From: Leishmania donovani
Lineage: Eukaryota; Euglenozoa; Kinetoplastea; Trypanosomatida; Trypanosomatidae
Reading direction: 5' to 3'
DNA length: 64,000 nt
Assembly: GCF_000227135.1 (NCBI RefSeq)
Contig: NC_018263.1
Coordinates: 549,601 to 613,600 of the forward strand
Shown here piece by piece: positions 51,301 through 61,887 of this stretch. Numbering within the stretch: the stretch's first letter is position 1; each line of letters starts with the position of its first letter. Both the position numbers and the translations under genes were made by a program. The notes beneath the pieces were generated by a model. The model did no database searches and was not told the DNA's origin. It worked only from the letters and a program-made list of their open reading frames with translations.

Positions 51301-53847
51301 CTACAGCTCGAGCTGCAGGCCAGTGGTTCGTCGTTGGGACTCTGCTCGTCCCTGCTTTGGAGCAGAGAGACTCGAGTCTAGTGCTTCGTGCGCGACTTCG
51401 CTTGGCTTTCGCAGATCCAACTCTTTAAGGTACTGAAGCCGCGCCGTGGAGCCATGGCGAGGCAACGACGTCGCAGCGGACCGGACGCCATCCTGGACAC
51501 TGCTGTTGTGGTGCAGCTTTAGAGCACGCCACGGCAGCTGGTCGTCAGCCTCTCTAACAGAGCGGTCATCGTCGTCCATGCGATCATGACTTTCAATAAG
51601 CCGCGGAGGAAGGGCGACGCGAAACGGTATTGTGTCTCGCACACCGCGTGCTGCTGCTGCGCACCCCGGCGTCTGGCGCCCCAGCGCGCCAAGCTCCGCG
51701 GCAAAGCTGCCACAGCCACCCACCTCCCACAGGGCCTGCTTCACATCACCCCACTTTGAGGCGACGCCATTCAGGCTTGCCGTTCCAGAAGCGGTAGTAG
51801 CATCAGCGGCGGACCCCGTCACGCCACCCGCGCCCTTCACTGAGGGGTCCACATTTAGCTCGTACGTCAGAAGCGGGCCGTGGGTGGATTGAGTGGATGC
51901 GCCGATCGAGAAGAGATGCGGTGGTTTGGGCTGCGACTGCACAGTTGAAGCGCTCAGGTTGCGTTGCCGGGATTCACCACGGTCTCTGCCGCGATAGGCC
52001 ATGGAGACTTCTCTCGACGGCGAAGCTGCCGCTTGCCCTGGTAACGAAGGGGTGGCGGGGCGAATGTGCGATGGACGGACGAGCAGCGTCTCCTCTCCCT
52101 CCCCGGCGTTGGCCACTGCGTCAAAGTTGGCGTCGCTGTCACCACAAAGGGCAACGGGTGCGTCGTTTGTGAGGCCATCGCTGGGTTCCATGCAGTCCTC
52201 CGCCATGCCTCCCCAGAGGTGATGCGCCGCGCCCTCCTTCTCCCTGTTGTCGTGCCCTTTTGCCGTCCCCACGGAGCCCGCGCTCCCTTGCTCAGCGAGT
52301 GGCAGCTGCACATCAGCCGATGCGTCAAGGCGGCCGAGGTCGGCGAGCACACGTTTGTACTGCCTTAGGCCATCATCATTCGGGGTGTCGGAGTTGAGCA
52401 ACACGAAGGATGCCATGCGACACCCGTTTGCGCCGTCACTGGATATGTGATAGCTCCAGCCCTTGGCAACGGCGGTGGCCTCCTCGATTACACGCGTAGA
52501 AACACGGGAAACCCACTGCTGCTGCTCTTGCACCGTCTCAAAAATGCGCATCAGCGTGGCAGGGCTCACCGACCCCGGCAGACGTCGCAGGCGCTCTCCC
52601 GTGCTGCCGAGGAGGTTGCTGATGGCGTGCATGGCACTCCTGAGCTCCGACGAGCGGCGACCGACCACCGCCGACACCTCGCTGAGTCGCGACAGTAAAG
52701 CGTCCTCACGCGCCTGCAAAACTTGGCGCAGACTGGAGAAGCACTGCTGGATTTCGGTGCGGACGTCATCCACCTTGGCCTCGTACGCAGGCCACAGTGA
52801 CGAAAATTGCACGCCGGTCGCATCGGCGACGCGCTGCAACGCCGCAAGCTCCGTGGAGTGTTGAGTCAACGCAGCGGCAGCGCGTGCCACGACGTCAGCT
52901 AGCGGGAACACTTCGTGCCCGCGATGAGCCCCACCGAAGCAGCACGTCACGCACACACACGTTGAGCACGTGTCGCAGAAAAGGTCCAGCGCCATGCCGG
53001 CATGCTGCGTGCACCTCTGGTTGGCACGCCGACGTGCCTGTTCACAGCTCAGCACTTCGTGCTGCCTAAACCCACCTTTGGCGTGTGTGGCTCGGTGGCA
53101 GGTGTCACACATGCCGAAGTCGCACTGCAGGCACACGCACATCGCCTTTGCCTCCTCACAAATGGAGCAGAAGGGCGACGCGGACGCGGCGGGTGCGCTC
53201 GGGGGCCCGACGCCGCCACCGGTCCTCGTGATGCAGGAAAGGGGCTGAGAGCCAGTGTAGCGGTTGCGCACCACGCTCGCATCCGGGACACGCGCAGCGC
53301 CGGCGATCGGACCGGAAGTCGACAAAATCGTTGCGTCGCACGTCGTATTGCACAATGGGCACGCAAGGAGAGTTGCGCAGTCACACGCAGAGGCCGACAG
53401 AGGTGAAAACATGGTGGCGCCAGTGGCGCCGCCGGTGTGGTCCATCGTTTCGGCCTGGTCCTCACTGAAAGCGCGCACCGCTGATAGCCACTGCTCCACA
53501 CACGCGCGGCAGGCAAGGCAGTGAACTGCCTCATCGACGGTTTTGGAATGGAGCGAGGAAGGCGATAATGTGTCCTTCACTGGCTCGTGTAGGTCTACCG
53601 GATCGGCAAGTTCCACCGCACTGCAGAGCGGGCACAGAAACGGCCACGATAGGGGTACGCTTAGCGCCCCCTCTGCTGCTGCCTCTGTCCAGGTCGTCTC
53701 CTCGCAAAGAGCCAGCGCAGTGGCAGGGCGATCTTGAGACGCATCTTCGTCGTCCACAGTCAAACTACAAATGGACGCACCGGGGACGGCGGTTTTTCCG
53801 CAATGGTCTCTCTCTACCGCCAACTCGCTGACAGTGCGCTTGGCCAT
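51301..53847 (-). CDS. RING-like/double B-box/coiled-coil protein (TRIM-like architecture)
   Basis: An 848-residue protein from ATG 53847 (MAKRTVSELAVERDHCG); the frame extends upstream but has no other ATG. Residues about 70-170 hold a RING-like cysteine pattern: CPLC (72-75), CLACRAC (110-116) and CPLC (163-166), with a long insertion between the second and third pairs. B-box 1 is at about 227-263: CSIC, CLQCDFGMCDTC, then two His. B-box 2 is at about 279-311: C-x2-H, LFCDTCSTCVCVTCC, then H-x2-H. A helical, coiled-coil-like stretch (about 330-480) follows. The last 350 residues are mostly disordered, with short conserved-looking patches. RING, B-box, B-box, coiled coil is the tripartite order of TRIM ubiquitin ligases. 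Whether the RING-like part binds E2 cannot be judged because its insertion is atypical. Cell location is not evident. Confidence 0.85.
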   Translation of the reverse strand: MAKRTVSELAVERDHCGKTAVPGASICSLTVDDEDASQDRPATALALCEETTWTEAAAEGALSVPLSWPFLCPLCSAVELADPVDLHEPVKDTLSPSSLHSKTVDEAVHCLACRACVEQWLSAVRAFSEDQAETMDHTGGATGATMFSPLSASACDCATLLACPLCNTTCDATILSTSGPIAGAARVPDASVVRNRYTGSQPLSCITRTGGGVGPPSAPAASASPFCSICEEAKAMCVCLQCDFGMCDTCHRATHAKGGFRQHEVLSCEQARRRANQRCTQHAGMALDLFCDTCSTCVCVTCCFGGAHRGHEVFPLADVVARAAAALTQHSTELAALQRVADATGVQFSSLWPAYEAKVDDVRTEIQQCFSSLRQVLQAREDALLSRLSEVSAVVGRRSSELRSAMHAISNLLGSTGERLRRLPGSVSPATLMRIFETVQEQQQWVSRVSTRVIEEATAVAKGWSYHISSDGANGCRMASFVLLNSDTPNDDGLRQYKRVLADLGRLDASADVQLPLAEQGSAGSVGTAKGHDNREKEGAAHHLWGGMAEDCMEPSDGLTNDAPVALCGDSDANFDAVANAGEGEETLLVRPSHIRPATPSLPGQAAASPSREVSMAYRGRDRGESRQRNLSASTVQSQPKPPHLFSIGASTQSTHGPLLTYELNVDPSVKGAGGVTGSAADATTASGTASLNGVASKWGDVKQALWEVGGCGSFAAELGALGRQTPGCAAAARGVRDTIPFRVALPPRLIESHDRMDDDDRSVREADDQLPWRALKLHHNSSVQDGVRSAATSLPRHGSTARLQYLKELDLRKPSEVAHEALDSSLSAPKQGRAESQRRTTGLQLEL

Positions 53848-54322
53848 TTCCACGGCGAGAATGGGAGAGTAGGCAGAGGGGAGGCTGCCACCAATTTCGA
53901 ACCCCCTCCCAAAAAACAAAAAGAAAGCAGATGCTAGTGTTTCGGCGGGTGCCTCACCGTCAGCCCTGTAAGCAGTATGCGGTCTTGTGAAAACGATCGA
54001 GCAAGCGGGGTGCTTGGCCCCTCCGCAGCTTTTGAAGCGACAAGACAACCGTACGTCTACAGGAAAGGAGAACGAAGGAATATGGGATTCTCATGGGCAT
54101 CAATGAATGTATGCATGTAGGCCTCTGTGTGCATGTGTGCTCCCGTGAGGTGCACGGACAGACACTGAAAGTGGTGGCGCTCGAGGGACGCAATGCCATT
54201 CTACTTCTGCACCTCTTGATAGTGGAGATGTGGCAGACGAGTCCGGGGAAGGGGGAGGGGGGATCCCTGCACGCCGGAGGGTTCGGGCCCAGTGCGCGTG
54301 TCCCGGTAACAAAAACTCCTTG
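53848..54322. other. intergenic region between TRIM-like gene and repeat B5
   Basis: No gene seen. A GGTAAC at 54304-54309 lies before the TTTACTTCCAG at the edge of the repeat. Confidence 0.4.
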
Positions 54323-55228
54323 CTTTACTTCCAGGCCTCCGTTCCACCACGACAAAGTCACCAAACGCACGCGTGCACAGCCTCAGCCCACCTACCGCCC
54401 ATGCACCACAGCTGCACCCTCGCCGTCCAGGACGAGCCGCCCTGCCGCGGAGCCGGGCCGTGCGTCCTATGGGCCTCTGCATGTCCTTCCTCGCCCCCTT
54501 CGCCGGCCGCGTGCCGCGCCATCGGCGCCAGACGGAGACGCGGCGTGGGCTGCATGCCTCGCGCCAAAGCGGGCCGNNNNNNNNNNNNNNNNNNNNNNNN
54601 NNNNNNNNNNNNNNNNNNNNNNNNNNNNNNNNNNNNNNNNNNNNNNNNNNNNNNNNNNNNNNNNNNNNNNNNNNNNNNNNNNNNNNNNNNNNNNNNNNNN
54701 NNNNNNNNNNNNNNNNNNNNNNNNNNNNNNNNNNNNNNNNNNNNNNNNNNNNNNNNNNNNNNNNNNNNNNNNNNNNNNNNNNNNNNNNNNNNNNNNNNNN
54801 NNNNNNNNNNNNNNNNNNNNNNNNNNNNNNNNNNNNNNNNNNNNNNNNNNNNNNNNNNNNNNNNNNNNNNNNNNNNNNNNNNNNNCCCGCCGGATGGAGA
54901 CGATGCCGCCTATGACGCCACGCGTGCCCGCTTTGGCGCTGTCCCGTGCGGCGCCTCCTCGCGCCGTTTCCTGTCGAACGCCGCCCTTGCCCTGCCCACC
55001 ACCGGGGCGCCGCGCCCCAGCGGTGCGTGGCAGCGCGCCCGCGCAGTCCCCGCATCCCCGCACCCCGGGGCCTGTTTCACGACGGCCTTCTCGGGTCGGG
55101 CCGTGGGGAAGGGGGTATGGCCTCGCCGTCTTCATCTGGCGTTTCCATCGGTGCCATGCGTCGGCGGCGTGTCTGGCAGGCTCGCCCGCCTCTGCCGTGG
55201 CAGATGGAACGAAGGGGGGAGGGGGAGG
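54323..55228 (+). repeat. family B dispersed repeat, copy B5 (with gap)
   Basis: Starts TTTACTTCCAGGCCTCCG like copy B1; 309 N at 54577-54885; ends with CAGATGGAACGAAGGGGGG and a G/A run at about 55228. No C module follows; unique sequence begins at about 55232. It is in the probable 3' UTR or spacer of the LRR gene, in the direction opposite to transcription. Confidence 0.75.
54577..54885. other. assembly gap, 309 N
   Basis: A gap inside family B copy B5. The uninterrupted copy B3 gives an idea of what is missing. Confidence 0.99.
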
Positions 55229-56165
55229 GGGTAGCCATGAGTCTCTGAGTGCACGCGCATTCCATTCCCTATCGTGAGAACGCGCGCCTCTGACCGGGAC
55301 GGATACGTGACTGTTTGCGGAACCGTCGACGAAATTCGGAGGGAGCGGCTTCAAACTTCATGATGATCACCGCTAGTGTCTTCGGCGCAGCGCCCGCGCA
55401 GCCCTGTCTGCCGACATCAAGTATCTGCAGCCGTGCCTGAGGAGGGCAGGCTTCAGGTTCCTGGCTTTTGCGCAGGGTGTGGGTACGGGTCCCTAATACC
55501 GCAGTGAGGTGGCCGCCATCACTGTGGGAAAGCGGTAGGGACAGAAAGGATGAAGAAAAGGGTGGAGAAGTAGAGAGAGACAGAGGCAGAACCACGGATA
55601 GCCGTAGTCGTGCGGTTCGGTGGTGCGAAGAGACGGTCCTCCCCTTCGGCACAGGAGAGGAGCAGCCGCTTCCTCTTTTTGCAGAAAATATCCAAAGACA
55701 CGGTCACGCCACAAAGGAGTGTATCTGGAAATCTGAGTAAGTGTTCTTCTGGACACGAGACGAGGAAGAGGAGGAGACAGAGAGACTCCACCGGCACGGC
55801 CCTCTTTTTTCCCTCTTTCTCGTGTGCCTGCGGCAGGAGCACAAGGAATGCAGCAAGGAAATCGTCTAGGATACATGCGTATTTGTACAAGTTTGCGCGT
55901 CGTGCGCAGGCGCGCGGCTGGACAGACATGAGCGACCGGCATAGCAAGGTGGAAAGGAGTACAGGCGAACAGGTGGAGGTCGAGACGCCGACGACGTCTG
56001 CTGTTGTTGGTGCCGTTATCGAACCGGCAACGGCAACACGCCGTGAGCTAAGTACAAGTGCCTTCACTCTTCCCGGCAGAACGATGCGAAAACGCTGTGA
56101 CCTCACCAAATCTTGCAACCACACAAGGCACGTGCTATGCCTCACCTGCGGAAGAAGATCTGCCG
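55229..56165. other. intergenic region, 3' side of LRR gene
   Basis: No supported gene; open frames on both strands have no domain. No strong simple repeats. Confidence 0.4.
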
Positions 56166-57677
56166 TCATTCCGTGAACACTCCTTTTTCAGGCTCCTGCT
56201 TCGTAGTGTCGGCGCGAAAAAGAAAAACTGCCTTCGCCACCTCCTCCGGGCGTGTAAGGCGGCCGTTCATCTCCGTCAGCTGGGGCAGCACTGACAGTGT
56301 CCACAGATACACCTGCTCCTGCTGCGGGAGCGCCAGAACCTCCTTTTGGTGGTGCACGCGCACATCGAGCACGGCGTCACGCCTCGCACTGCCAACTGAA
56401 TGAACGAAGGCATTCGTCTCGGAGGCAGCAAGGTCCACGTAGGCGGCGGTAGTCGGTGTTGTTACCCGCGCCGGCGATGAGTGCGAGGACTTCCACCCCG
56501 TAATCGTTTTTGTGCCGGCTCTGCGGTCACCTGCTGCATCGTCCGCGTTTCTGGTCCCCTTGCTGATGGCGGAAGCACTGGAGCACAGGGTGCTGCTCGT
56601 GTCGGGAGCGCCGTCGCCTTCTGTCGCGACCACTTCCGCAGACGCAACGCCAGTGGTTGCTGCGGTGGTGCGAGTTGCGGCATTGAACCCGCCACTGCCG
56701 CCGCCATAGCAGAGTGACCCTCCGTTGTCCTCCCCATCACTCATGACCACCTCTGCATCGTACTCGGTTCCCTGCACCGTCGTCGCCAGCGGGTCACCCA
56801 GTCGCCCGCCCTCTCCCGCTGCGTGATGTGACAGCTGCTCCAGAGCCCTGTTGCCCGCAAACGTCAGGGTGCGCAAAGCCTCGAGGCAGCGCAGGACCCT
56901 CAGCTCCTTCAGCCCCGACAGCTCGTTCCCTCCAACGTCGAGCACTGTTAAGCAGGGCAACTGCTTCAGGGCGGCGCTCAAGTGGCGCACGTGATTGTTG
57001 GCGATGTTCACCTTTTCGATCTGCGGTGCGACAGAGTAGAGGAAATCTATGCTCGACAGCAAGTTGTTACTCAGGTCCAACACCCGCAGCGGTCGCGTCG
57101 CCGCGAAGGCATTGATATCGACCGTTTTGAGTGCATTGTCGCTCAAGGAAAAGTGCCTGAGTCGCTCAGCAGCGGCGAGGCAGCGCGCAGGGAGATGCTG
57201 TACCCGGTTACGGCAGCACGTAAAGTCGAGCAGGAAGGGAAGCGTTTCCAACCCGTCCAGTGATGTGATGCAGTTGTCGTCCAGGTGTAGCTGCTCCAGG
57301 CATCCGGCGGCCGCCGCGGCAAGGGATACAAATACGTCCGAGGTGAGGCGGTTGTGACGTGCGTGAAGATGCACGAGCTGTGGCATGTAGCGCACCGCAT
57401 CGAGCTCCGTGAGCCCGTTGTCATCGACGCAGAGCCTTTGCAGGTGAACGTACCGCTGCAGCCCCGGCAGCGCACGGAGATGCTTTGAGGCAAGGTGGCT
57501 TCTCGTGTACACTAAGTCCCCATAGGGATTGTAGCCAAGGTCGGAGAGGGAGCTTTTCAGTTCCTCAAGAGTCAGGTCTTGCATCTCTCCTGACTGCGCC
57601 GCGGGTGTCGGAACGGCCACGCCATCACCTCGCCAGGGTACCGCAGCGCTCAAGCAAGCGTTTACCGCTGCCGGCAT
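56166..57677 (-). CDS. leucine-rich-repeat protein, LRRC23/SDS22-like arrangement
   Basis: A 503-residue protein from ATG 57677 (MPAAVNACLSAAVPW); a GTG 14 codons upstream is not used. Residues about 60-280 hold eight or more leucine-rich repeats of the SDS22 kind: HLQRLCVDDNGLTELDAV, LVHLHARHNRLTSDV, LEQLHLDDNCITSLDGLE, LRHFSLSDNALKTVDI, LRVLDLSNNLLSSIDFL, IEKVNIANNHVRHLS, LTVLDVGGNELSGLKEL, LRTLTFAGNRALEQL. A Gly/Ser/Thr-rich insertion (about 290-420) separates them from a C-terminal helical region containing VYLWTLSVLPQLTEMNGRL, a cap of the sort that follows axonemal LRR proteins. In other flagellates such proteins serve in radial spokes or dynein regulation. A flagellar role is inferred from the repeat type and cap, not shown. 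Confidence 0.85.
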   Translation of the reverse strand: MPAAVNACLSAAVPWRGDGVAVPTPAAQSGEMQDLTLEELKSSLSDLGYNPYGDLVYTRSHLASKHLRALPGLQRYVHLQRLCVDDNGLTELDAVRYMPQLVHLHARHNRLTSDVFVSLAAAAAGCLEQLHLDDNCITSLDGLETLPFLLDFTCCRNRVQHLPARCLAAAERLRHFSLSDNALKTVDINAFAATRPLRVLDLSNNLLSSIDFLYSVAPQIEKVNIANNHVRHLSAALKQLPCLTVLDVGGNELSGLKELRVLRCLEALRTLTFAGNRALEQLSHHAAGEGGRLGDPLATTVQGTEYDAEVVMSDGEDNGGSLCYGGGSGGFNAATRTTAATTGVASAEVVATEGDGAPDTSSTLCSSASAISKGTRNADDAAGDRRAGTKTITGWKSSHSSPARVTTPTTAAYVDLAASETNAFVHSVGSARRDAVLDVRVHHQKEVLALPQQEQVYLWTLSVLPQLTEMNGRLTRPEEVAKAVFLFRADTTKQEPEKGVFTE

Positions 57678-58841
57678 CTTCGACCTTGTCCGTTCTCGGA
57701 TGAAAGTCCAGCCGCACACACGGGTGCCTCCTCAGAAGAAAGAAACGAAGTGGGACTCTTCGCCAGATGATGATTGCATGCTGCTCTGTAGTCTTGCGTT
57801 TGTGGTTCGCGTGTGTCCGTTTTGTGCGCGCGCAGGGGCGGAAGGTCACGCACACACACGGGAGAGAGTAGAATCCGAAGAGGAGGACGGAGCCATGGCG
57901 GAGGTGATGCAAAGCAGGTGTGGCCATCGGAGGGTGCGCGTGGCCGAGTAGGAGAGAGGGCGTTCGACGGTGATAATGCACGCGGTCTGCGCTGCCGGCC
58001 TCGGCAACGGAGGAGATGCCGAAGAGAGGGGACGAAAGAGAAACCCTCCACGAGGAAACGCATACAGGGCCAATGAAGCGCGCGGCTACTTTTCTTTATC
58101 GACGTCCCCCAGTGTGTTTCGCTTGCACTCGGCCGTTTTCGGCACGCGGTCCGCTGATGATGTGCTGACATCTAAGCAACAGCAGCCCGAAGAAGCCCAT
58201 ATCGCTTCCCAATCGTCCAGGAGCGAAGGGGCGGTAGATGAAGAGAAAAAATCGGGGTGGGGGTGGGGGGACAAACAGTCGCCGTGCACTCCAGACCGTT
58301 ATGCAGGCGTTTTGTATTGTGCGAACTTCTCCGCGTGTATGTCTCATAGTCTCGTGTGTGTGTGTGTGGGAGGGAGGGAGGGGGGGGCACAGAGGAGGCC
58401 CATGGTGGCAGAAGGACGAGACGAATCAAAGCAAGCAATGAAAAAAAAAGAAGGGGAGTGAGGGGCATCCGCCACACACGCACTGCACTGCGCTCGCTCT
58501 TTCTCTCTCACTGTGTGTGGCATGTTGTGCGCGAATGGTGCTCGAGGCACAGAGAACCAACAACAAGGGGGTAGTGCTCCATCGACTCTCGGAACGGCAC
58601 CGTTGGCGCACACGCAAAGGCTGCGCAGAAGCGTCTACGGGGCGATCAACTGGATGTTGAACAAGAGAGATGGTCGTGTCGGAAAAAAATAAGGCGATGC
58701 TTCGTATGCTCTCAAGAGCATGAGGGCAGGGCAATCGATTTCGATCAGCTGCTTGCGCTGTGGTACGGGTGCGTGTACCGCCGGCAGAGGTAGCTGAGCC
58801 TCTGCAACTCAACGGTGGTCTTTTCAGTAGCAGCCTTGCAC
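57678..58841. other. intergenic region
   Basis: No supported gene. Plus-strand purine-rich stretch at about 58020-58044 and (GT)n at about 58352-58367 followed by a GGGA run. A-run at about 58441-58449. Confidence 0.45.
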
Positions 58842-60272
58842 TCAGCCGCCTTTCGCGGCCTCAGCTAAGAGAGAGCGAAGCTCATTGACGAGAAGAGCGC
58901 GGCGTGTGTGCTTGTCCTGCATCGCCAACGTTGACGGTGAGCCGCCGCCGCCACCGTTCATACTCCAATTAGTGTTTGTGCTTCTAGACGCACTGAACGA
59001 CACAGCCTCCTCCAGCTCCATCCGCGCCTCCTTGAGCAACTTTAGCTGCTCCTTCTTTTGCTCCAAAAGGGCAGAAATACGGTGTAGTGCAGCTGCGAGC
59101 ACCTCACGCGGCACCTCTTCGGACGAACCGCGCTCGATCGTATCATCGTAGCGGTGCTGCAGCTCCTCCAACTCCTGTCGGAGTTGCGCCTCCACCTCAT
59201 CTATCGCCGTCGTGCGGTGCGCTGAGGGGCCAGCCACGCCAGTCTCCGGGGGCCGGCGAGCAGGCGATGGCCTTCCAGATCGAGACGGCGCAGCTGTCGC
59301 CTGTGCTCTCAGGCCTTGCCCGCTGCGAGCCGCGATCGCCTTTCCGGTCGTCTCCGCCGCTTCCTGCTGCGAGTGATGCATGGATGAATTCGCTGACGGG
59401 TAGGCGCACGGCGGGGCCTCCTCCGGGACGATGCGCACATCACGGAGAATCGAGTTACATGTTGGGTCTTCGTAGTTGTGGTGCAGCGAAGGAGACACCT
59501 TGCGCTGACGTGCAGGCAATGCGGACCGCTGCAGCTCGCGCGGCGGTGCATACCCGAGAGAGCGGGTGCGGCCACTAACGCTCCGCCGTGGGTGCGCACC
59601 AGTGGCCGGTGCTGCCCGCGAGTGTGTCTCACAGCTTACACCACTGCTCGGATACCGGCGCGGCACCGCTTGAGGCGCCGGACGGCGCCGTTGCAGCTGC
59701 TCATAGCGAGTGAGTAAACCGTCCATGGCTATCCGAAGCTGCTCGTTCGTTTTCAAAGCTGCCTCACGCTCCTCCTTCAGCTTTTCCACAGTCACCAACA
59801 GAGCAGCTCGGTGCGTCTGCTCCTCCTTGATTTCGCTACGCAGCTTCGCCACCTCCATGTTTATCTTTGACTCGCGCTGGCTCGCCAGCTCCTTTTCAGA
59901 GGCGATCATTTGCTCCAGCTCACGCCGGAAGCCGCCGAGGTCTTCCTTGTTGCCGCTGAGGGTGTCCTCTAGCTGCGCTCGCTCTTCGCGCGCCCTGCGC
60001 AGTAGCTCTAGCAGATCCGCCTCCCTCTTACGGTGTGCCGCACGCTCTTGCTCCATCTGGCGCTCCATGTCCAGCTTGTAACGCTCGTGGGCCTGAAGTG
60101 CCACCTCGTACTGATCTTGATGAAAGTCACGGTCTTGCTCGAGAGAGCGAATCTTGCTCTGGAGCGCCTGCAACGCTAGCACAATAGACTTCGTGTCGCC
60201 GACGGTGATGCTGAGGCCGGAGCGCTGGAGGCTGCTCACCCCGCTTTCCGCCATTGACTGTGTAGCGCTCAT
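58842..60272 (-). CDS. coiled-coil protein, possible Cep57-like centrosome/basal-body protein
   Basis: A 476-residue protein from ATG 60272 (MSATQSMAESGVSSL). The frame extends 54 codons upstream to a GTG, not used. Residues about 30-200 form a continuous coiled coil beginning SIVLALQALQSKIRSLEQDR, followed by many Glu/Arg/Gln heptads (ERQMEQERAAHRKREADLLE, ERAQLEDTLSGNKEDLGG). A basic, disordered middle (about 205-345) is rich in Arg, Pro and Ser. A second coiled coil (about 350-435: EAQLRQELEELQHRYDDTIE, RISALLEQKKEQLKLLKEAR) precedes a short C-terminal helix. The opening 'AL..LQ.KIR.LE.(D/E)R' recalls the Cep57 centrosome-localisation domain and the two-coil order also fits, but identity rests on a short motif. 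A basal-body or axonemal structural protein is the most likely class. Confidence 0.78.
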   Translation of the reverse strand: MSATQSMAESGVSSLQRSGLSITVGDTKSIVLALQALQSKIRSLEQDRDFHQDQYEVALQAHERYKLDMERQMEQERAAHRKREADLLELLRRAREERAQLEDTLSGNKEDLGGFRRELEQMIASEKELASQRESKINMEVAKLRSEIKEEQTHRAALLVTVEKLKEEREAALKTNEQLRIAMDGLLTRYEQLQRRRPAPQAVPRRYPSSGVSCETHSRAAPATGAHPRRSVSGRTRSLGYAPPRELQRSALPARQRKVSPSLHHNYEDPTCNSILRDVRIVPEEAPPCAYPSANSSMHHSQQEAAETTGKAIAARSGQGLRAQATAAPSRSGRPSPARRPPETGVAGPSAHRTTAIDEVEAQLRQELEELQHRYDDTIERGSSEEVPREVLAAALHRISALLEQKKEQLKLLKEARMELEEAVSFSASRSTNTNWSMNGGGGGSPSTLAMQDKHTRRALLVNELRSLLAEAAKGG

Positions 60273-61887
60273 CTCCTGGTAAAGTGTGGGAAGAAGGCAG
60301 GAATATATATGTATACATATACCCGGCAGCGACTCGGCGCTGTGGAGACAGCGAAACTTATCCGAACCGACACCAACTACACAGCAAGGGTGGGCGGGGT
60401 GGTTAGTTGGACGAACGGCAGACGGTGTAACCAAGTAGGCGGGCAGGGAGAGGCACTCAAAAAAAGCAGCGCGCCAAGAGTTCCTCCTCGCAAAGGAAAA
60501 AGGGAGAATCAGAACAGCGGGTAAGCGCTACTGTGTGGCTTACAAGCGTGTCCAAGAAGGTGCGCACGCAGAGTCGCAGGATGCAATCGCTAGTTAGATG
60601 GGCGGCTCCACGTGTCTTGCTGGGTGGCGTGCGCACACTTCGTCGCGTCCGGTAATGATTTGTGTGCCTGTAAAGGATGGTGCGTTGACGACAGTCGTGT
60701 GGTGTTGTATCTAATTAAAAAAAAAATAATCCAAAAATATAATCATACATCTACGTGCTTTTTGGCTCCTTTTCTTGACGTGCGTGCTTCCTCATGGAAT
60801 CTCCCCTCGTGACACACCTTCTGCACCGCAGCTGCGGCGGAGAGAGGAAGAGGGAGCGGCGGCGCCAGTCGAGATGAGCCGCAGTGCGCCGATGCGAGAG
60901 GCAGGAGAACAAGCAAAGACAACGAAAATGGAGGATGGGGACAGTCGACAAGAGGAGTGGAGTGCACAAAAGACGTGACAGGGCAGACAAACACGACGCT
61001 TTATTTCTCAGCACTCACGCTGGTGCAGGATACGCCGTTCAGAACCGACCAGAGGAGGTCGTAATGTGCACGCAAGTCTTCGGCCGCAGCTTCTCGGCGT
61101 GCGACCGCCCACATACGCACAAGAACAAAAGCCGAAGGGGTGCATGCCCCGGTTTTCCTAGCCCTCGTACCAACACTACTTGGCGCACATGAGAAAAGTA
61201 GCACATGCTCACCTGTCGGCAAACCTTCTTCACAGCATCGCGCACGTGCACAAAAAGGTTCCTCTTGCTCTCAACGATGCCCTCCGCCTCTTTCTTCGGA
61301 CAACTTTCGCAAGCGGGGATCTAAACGTCGGTACCAACGCAGTTCACTACAACAAGCAGACAAGGGGGAAGAGAAAGCCCATGAACGGAACGAGTGGCGG
61401 AAGCCGAGACACCGCTCCGAGGAGACGTCGTTGATCCGTGAGGCATTCGCGTCAACACGGATAGTGCTGCCCTCACTCACCCCCGCCCTACACACATTCA
61501 AACCTCGACGCTCTAGCGCATACGTCCGCCCGTCTTCAAAGAAAAGGGGCGCTCTAGAAAAGCAAAAAGGAAACAAGGCAGAAGAAGCGCCTATCAAGAC
61601 GTGACAGCTCGGGGAGGCATCGTTTAGCATACACGGTCGACCTCTGCAGCGGGGCAATGTCGTCCCACCGTGCCGCAAGATAAAAAAGCAGGCGCTCGCA
61701 CATGTGCTCGTGCCAGCTTGCGCAAGCGTGCAAGATCGAAGAGGTTCACCGCGGCGCGCTACAAGTGGCAGATGCACGGTGCGATAAGTAGGAAAAAGGG
61801 TGAAGGCGAAGACGCGCAGCGCCCCATAGATAAGCACAAGCGCTTCGTTTTCTCTTACGCCTCTTCAGTCGGGTGAGGAAGTGCAGC
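60273..61887. other. intergenic region
   Basis: No supported gene in 1.6 kb. An A/T-rich patch at about 60714-60745 and a short (TA) run at about 60302-60320. A purine-rich run at about 60493-60513 is a candidate pyrimidine tract for the splicing of the coiled-coil gene. Confidence 0.45.

Noticed and set aside
811..58367. (GT)n, (CA)n and (TA)n runs as possible CRISPR or satellite arrays
   Set aside because: They are simple dinucleotide repeats without spacers, usual in Leishmania intergenic DNA.
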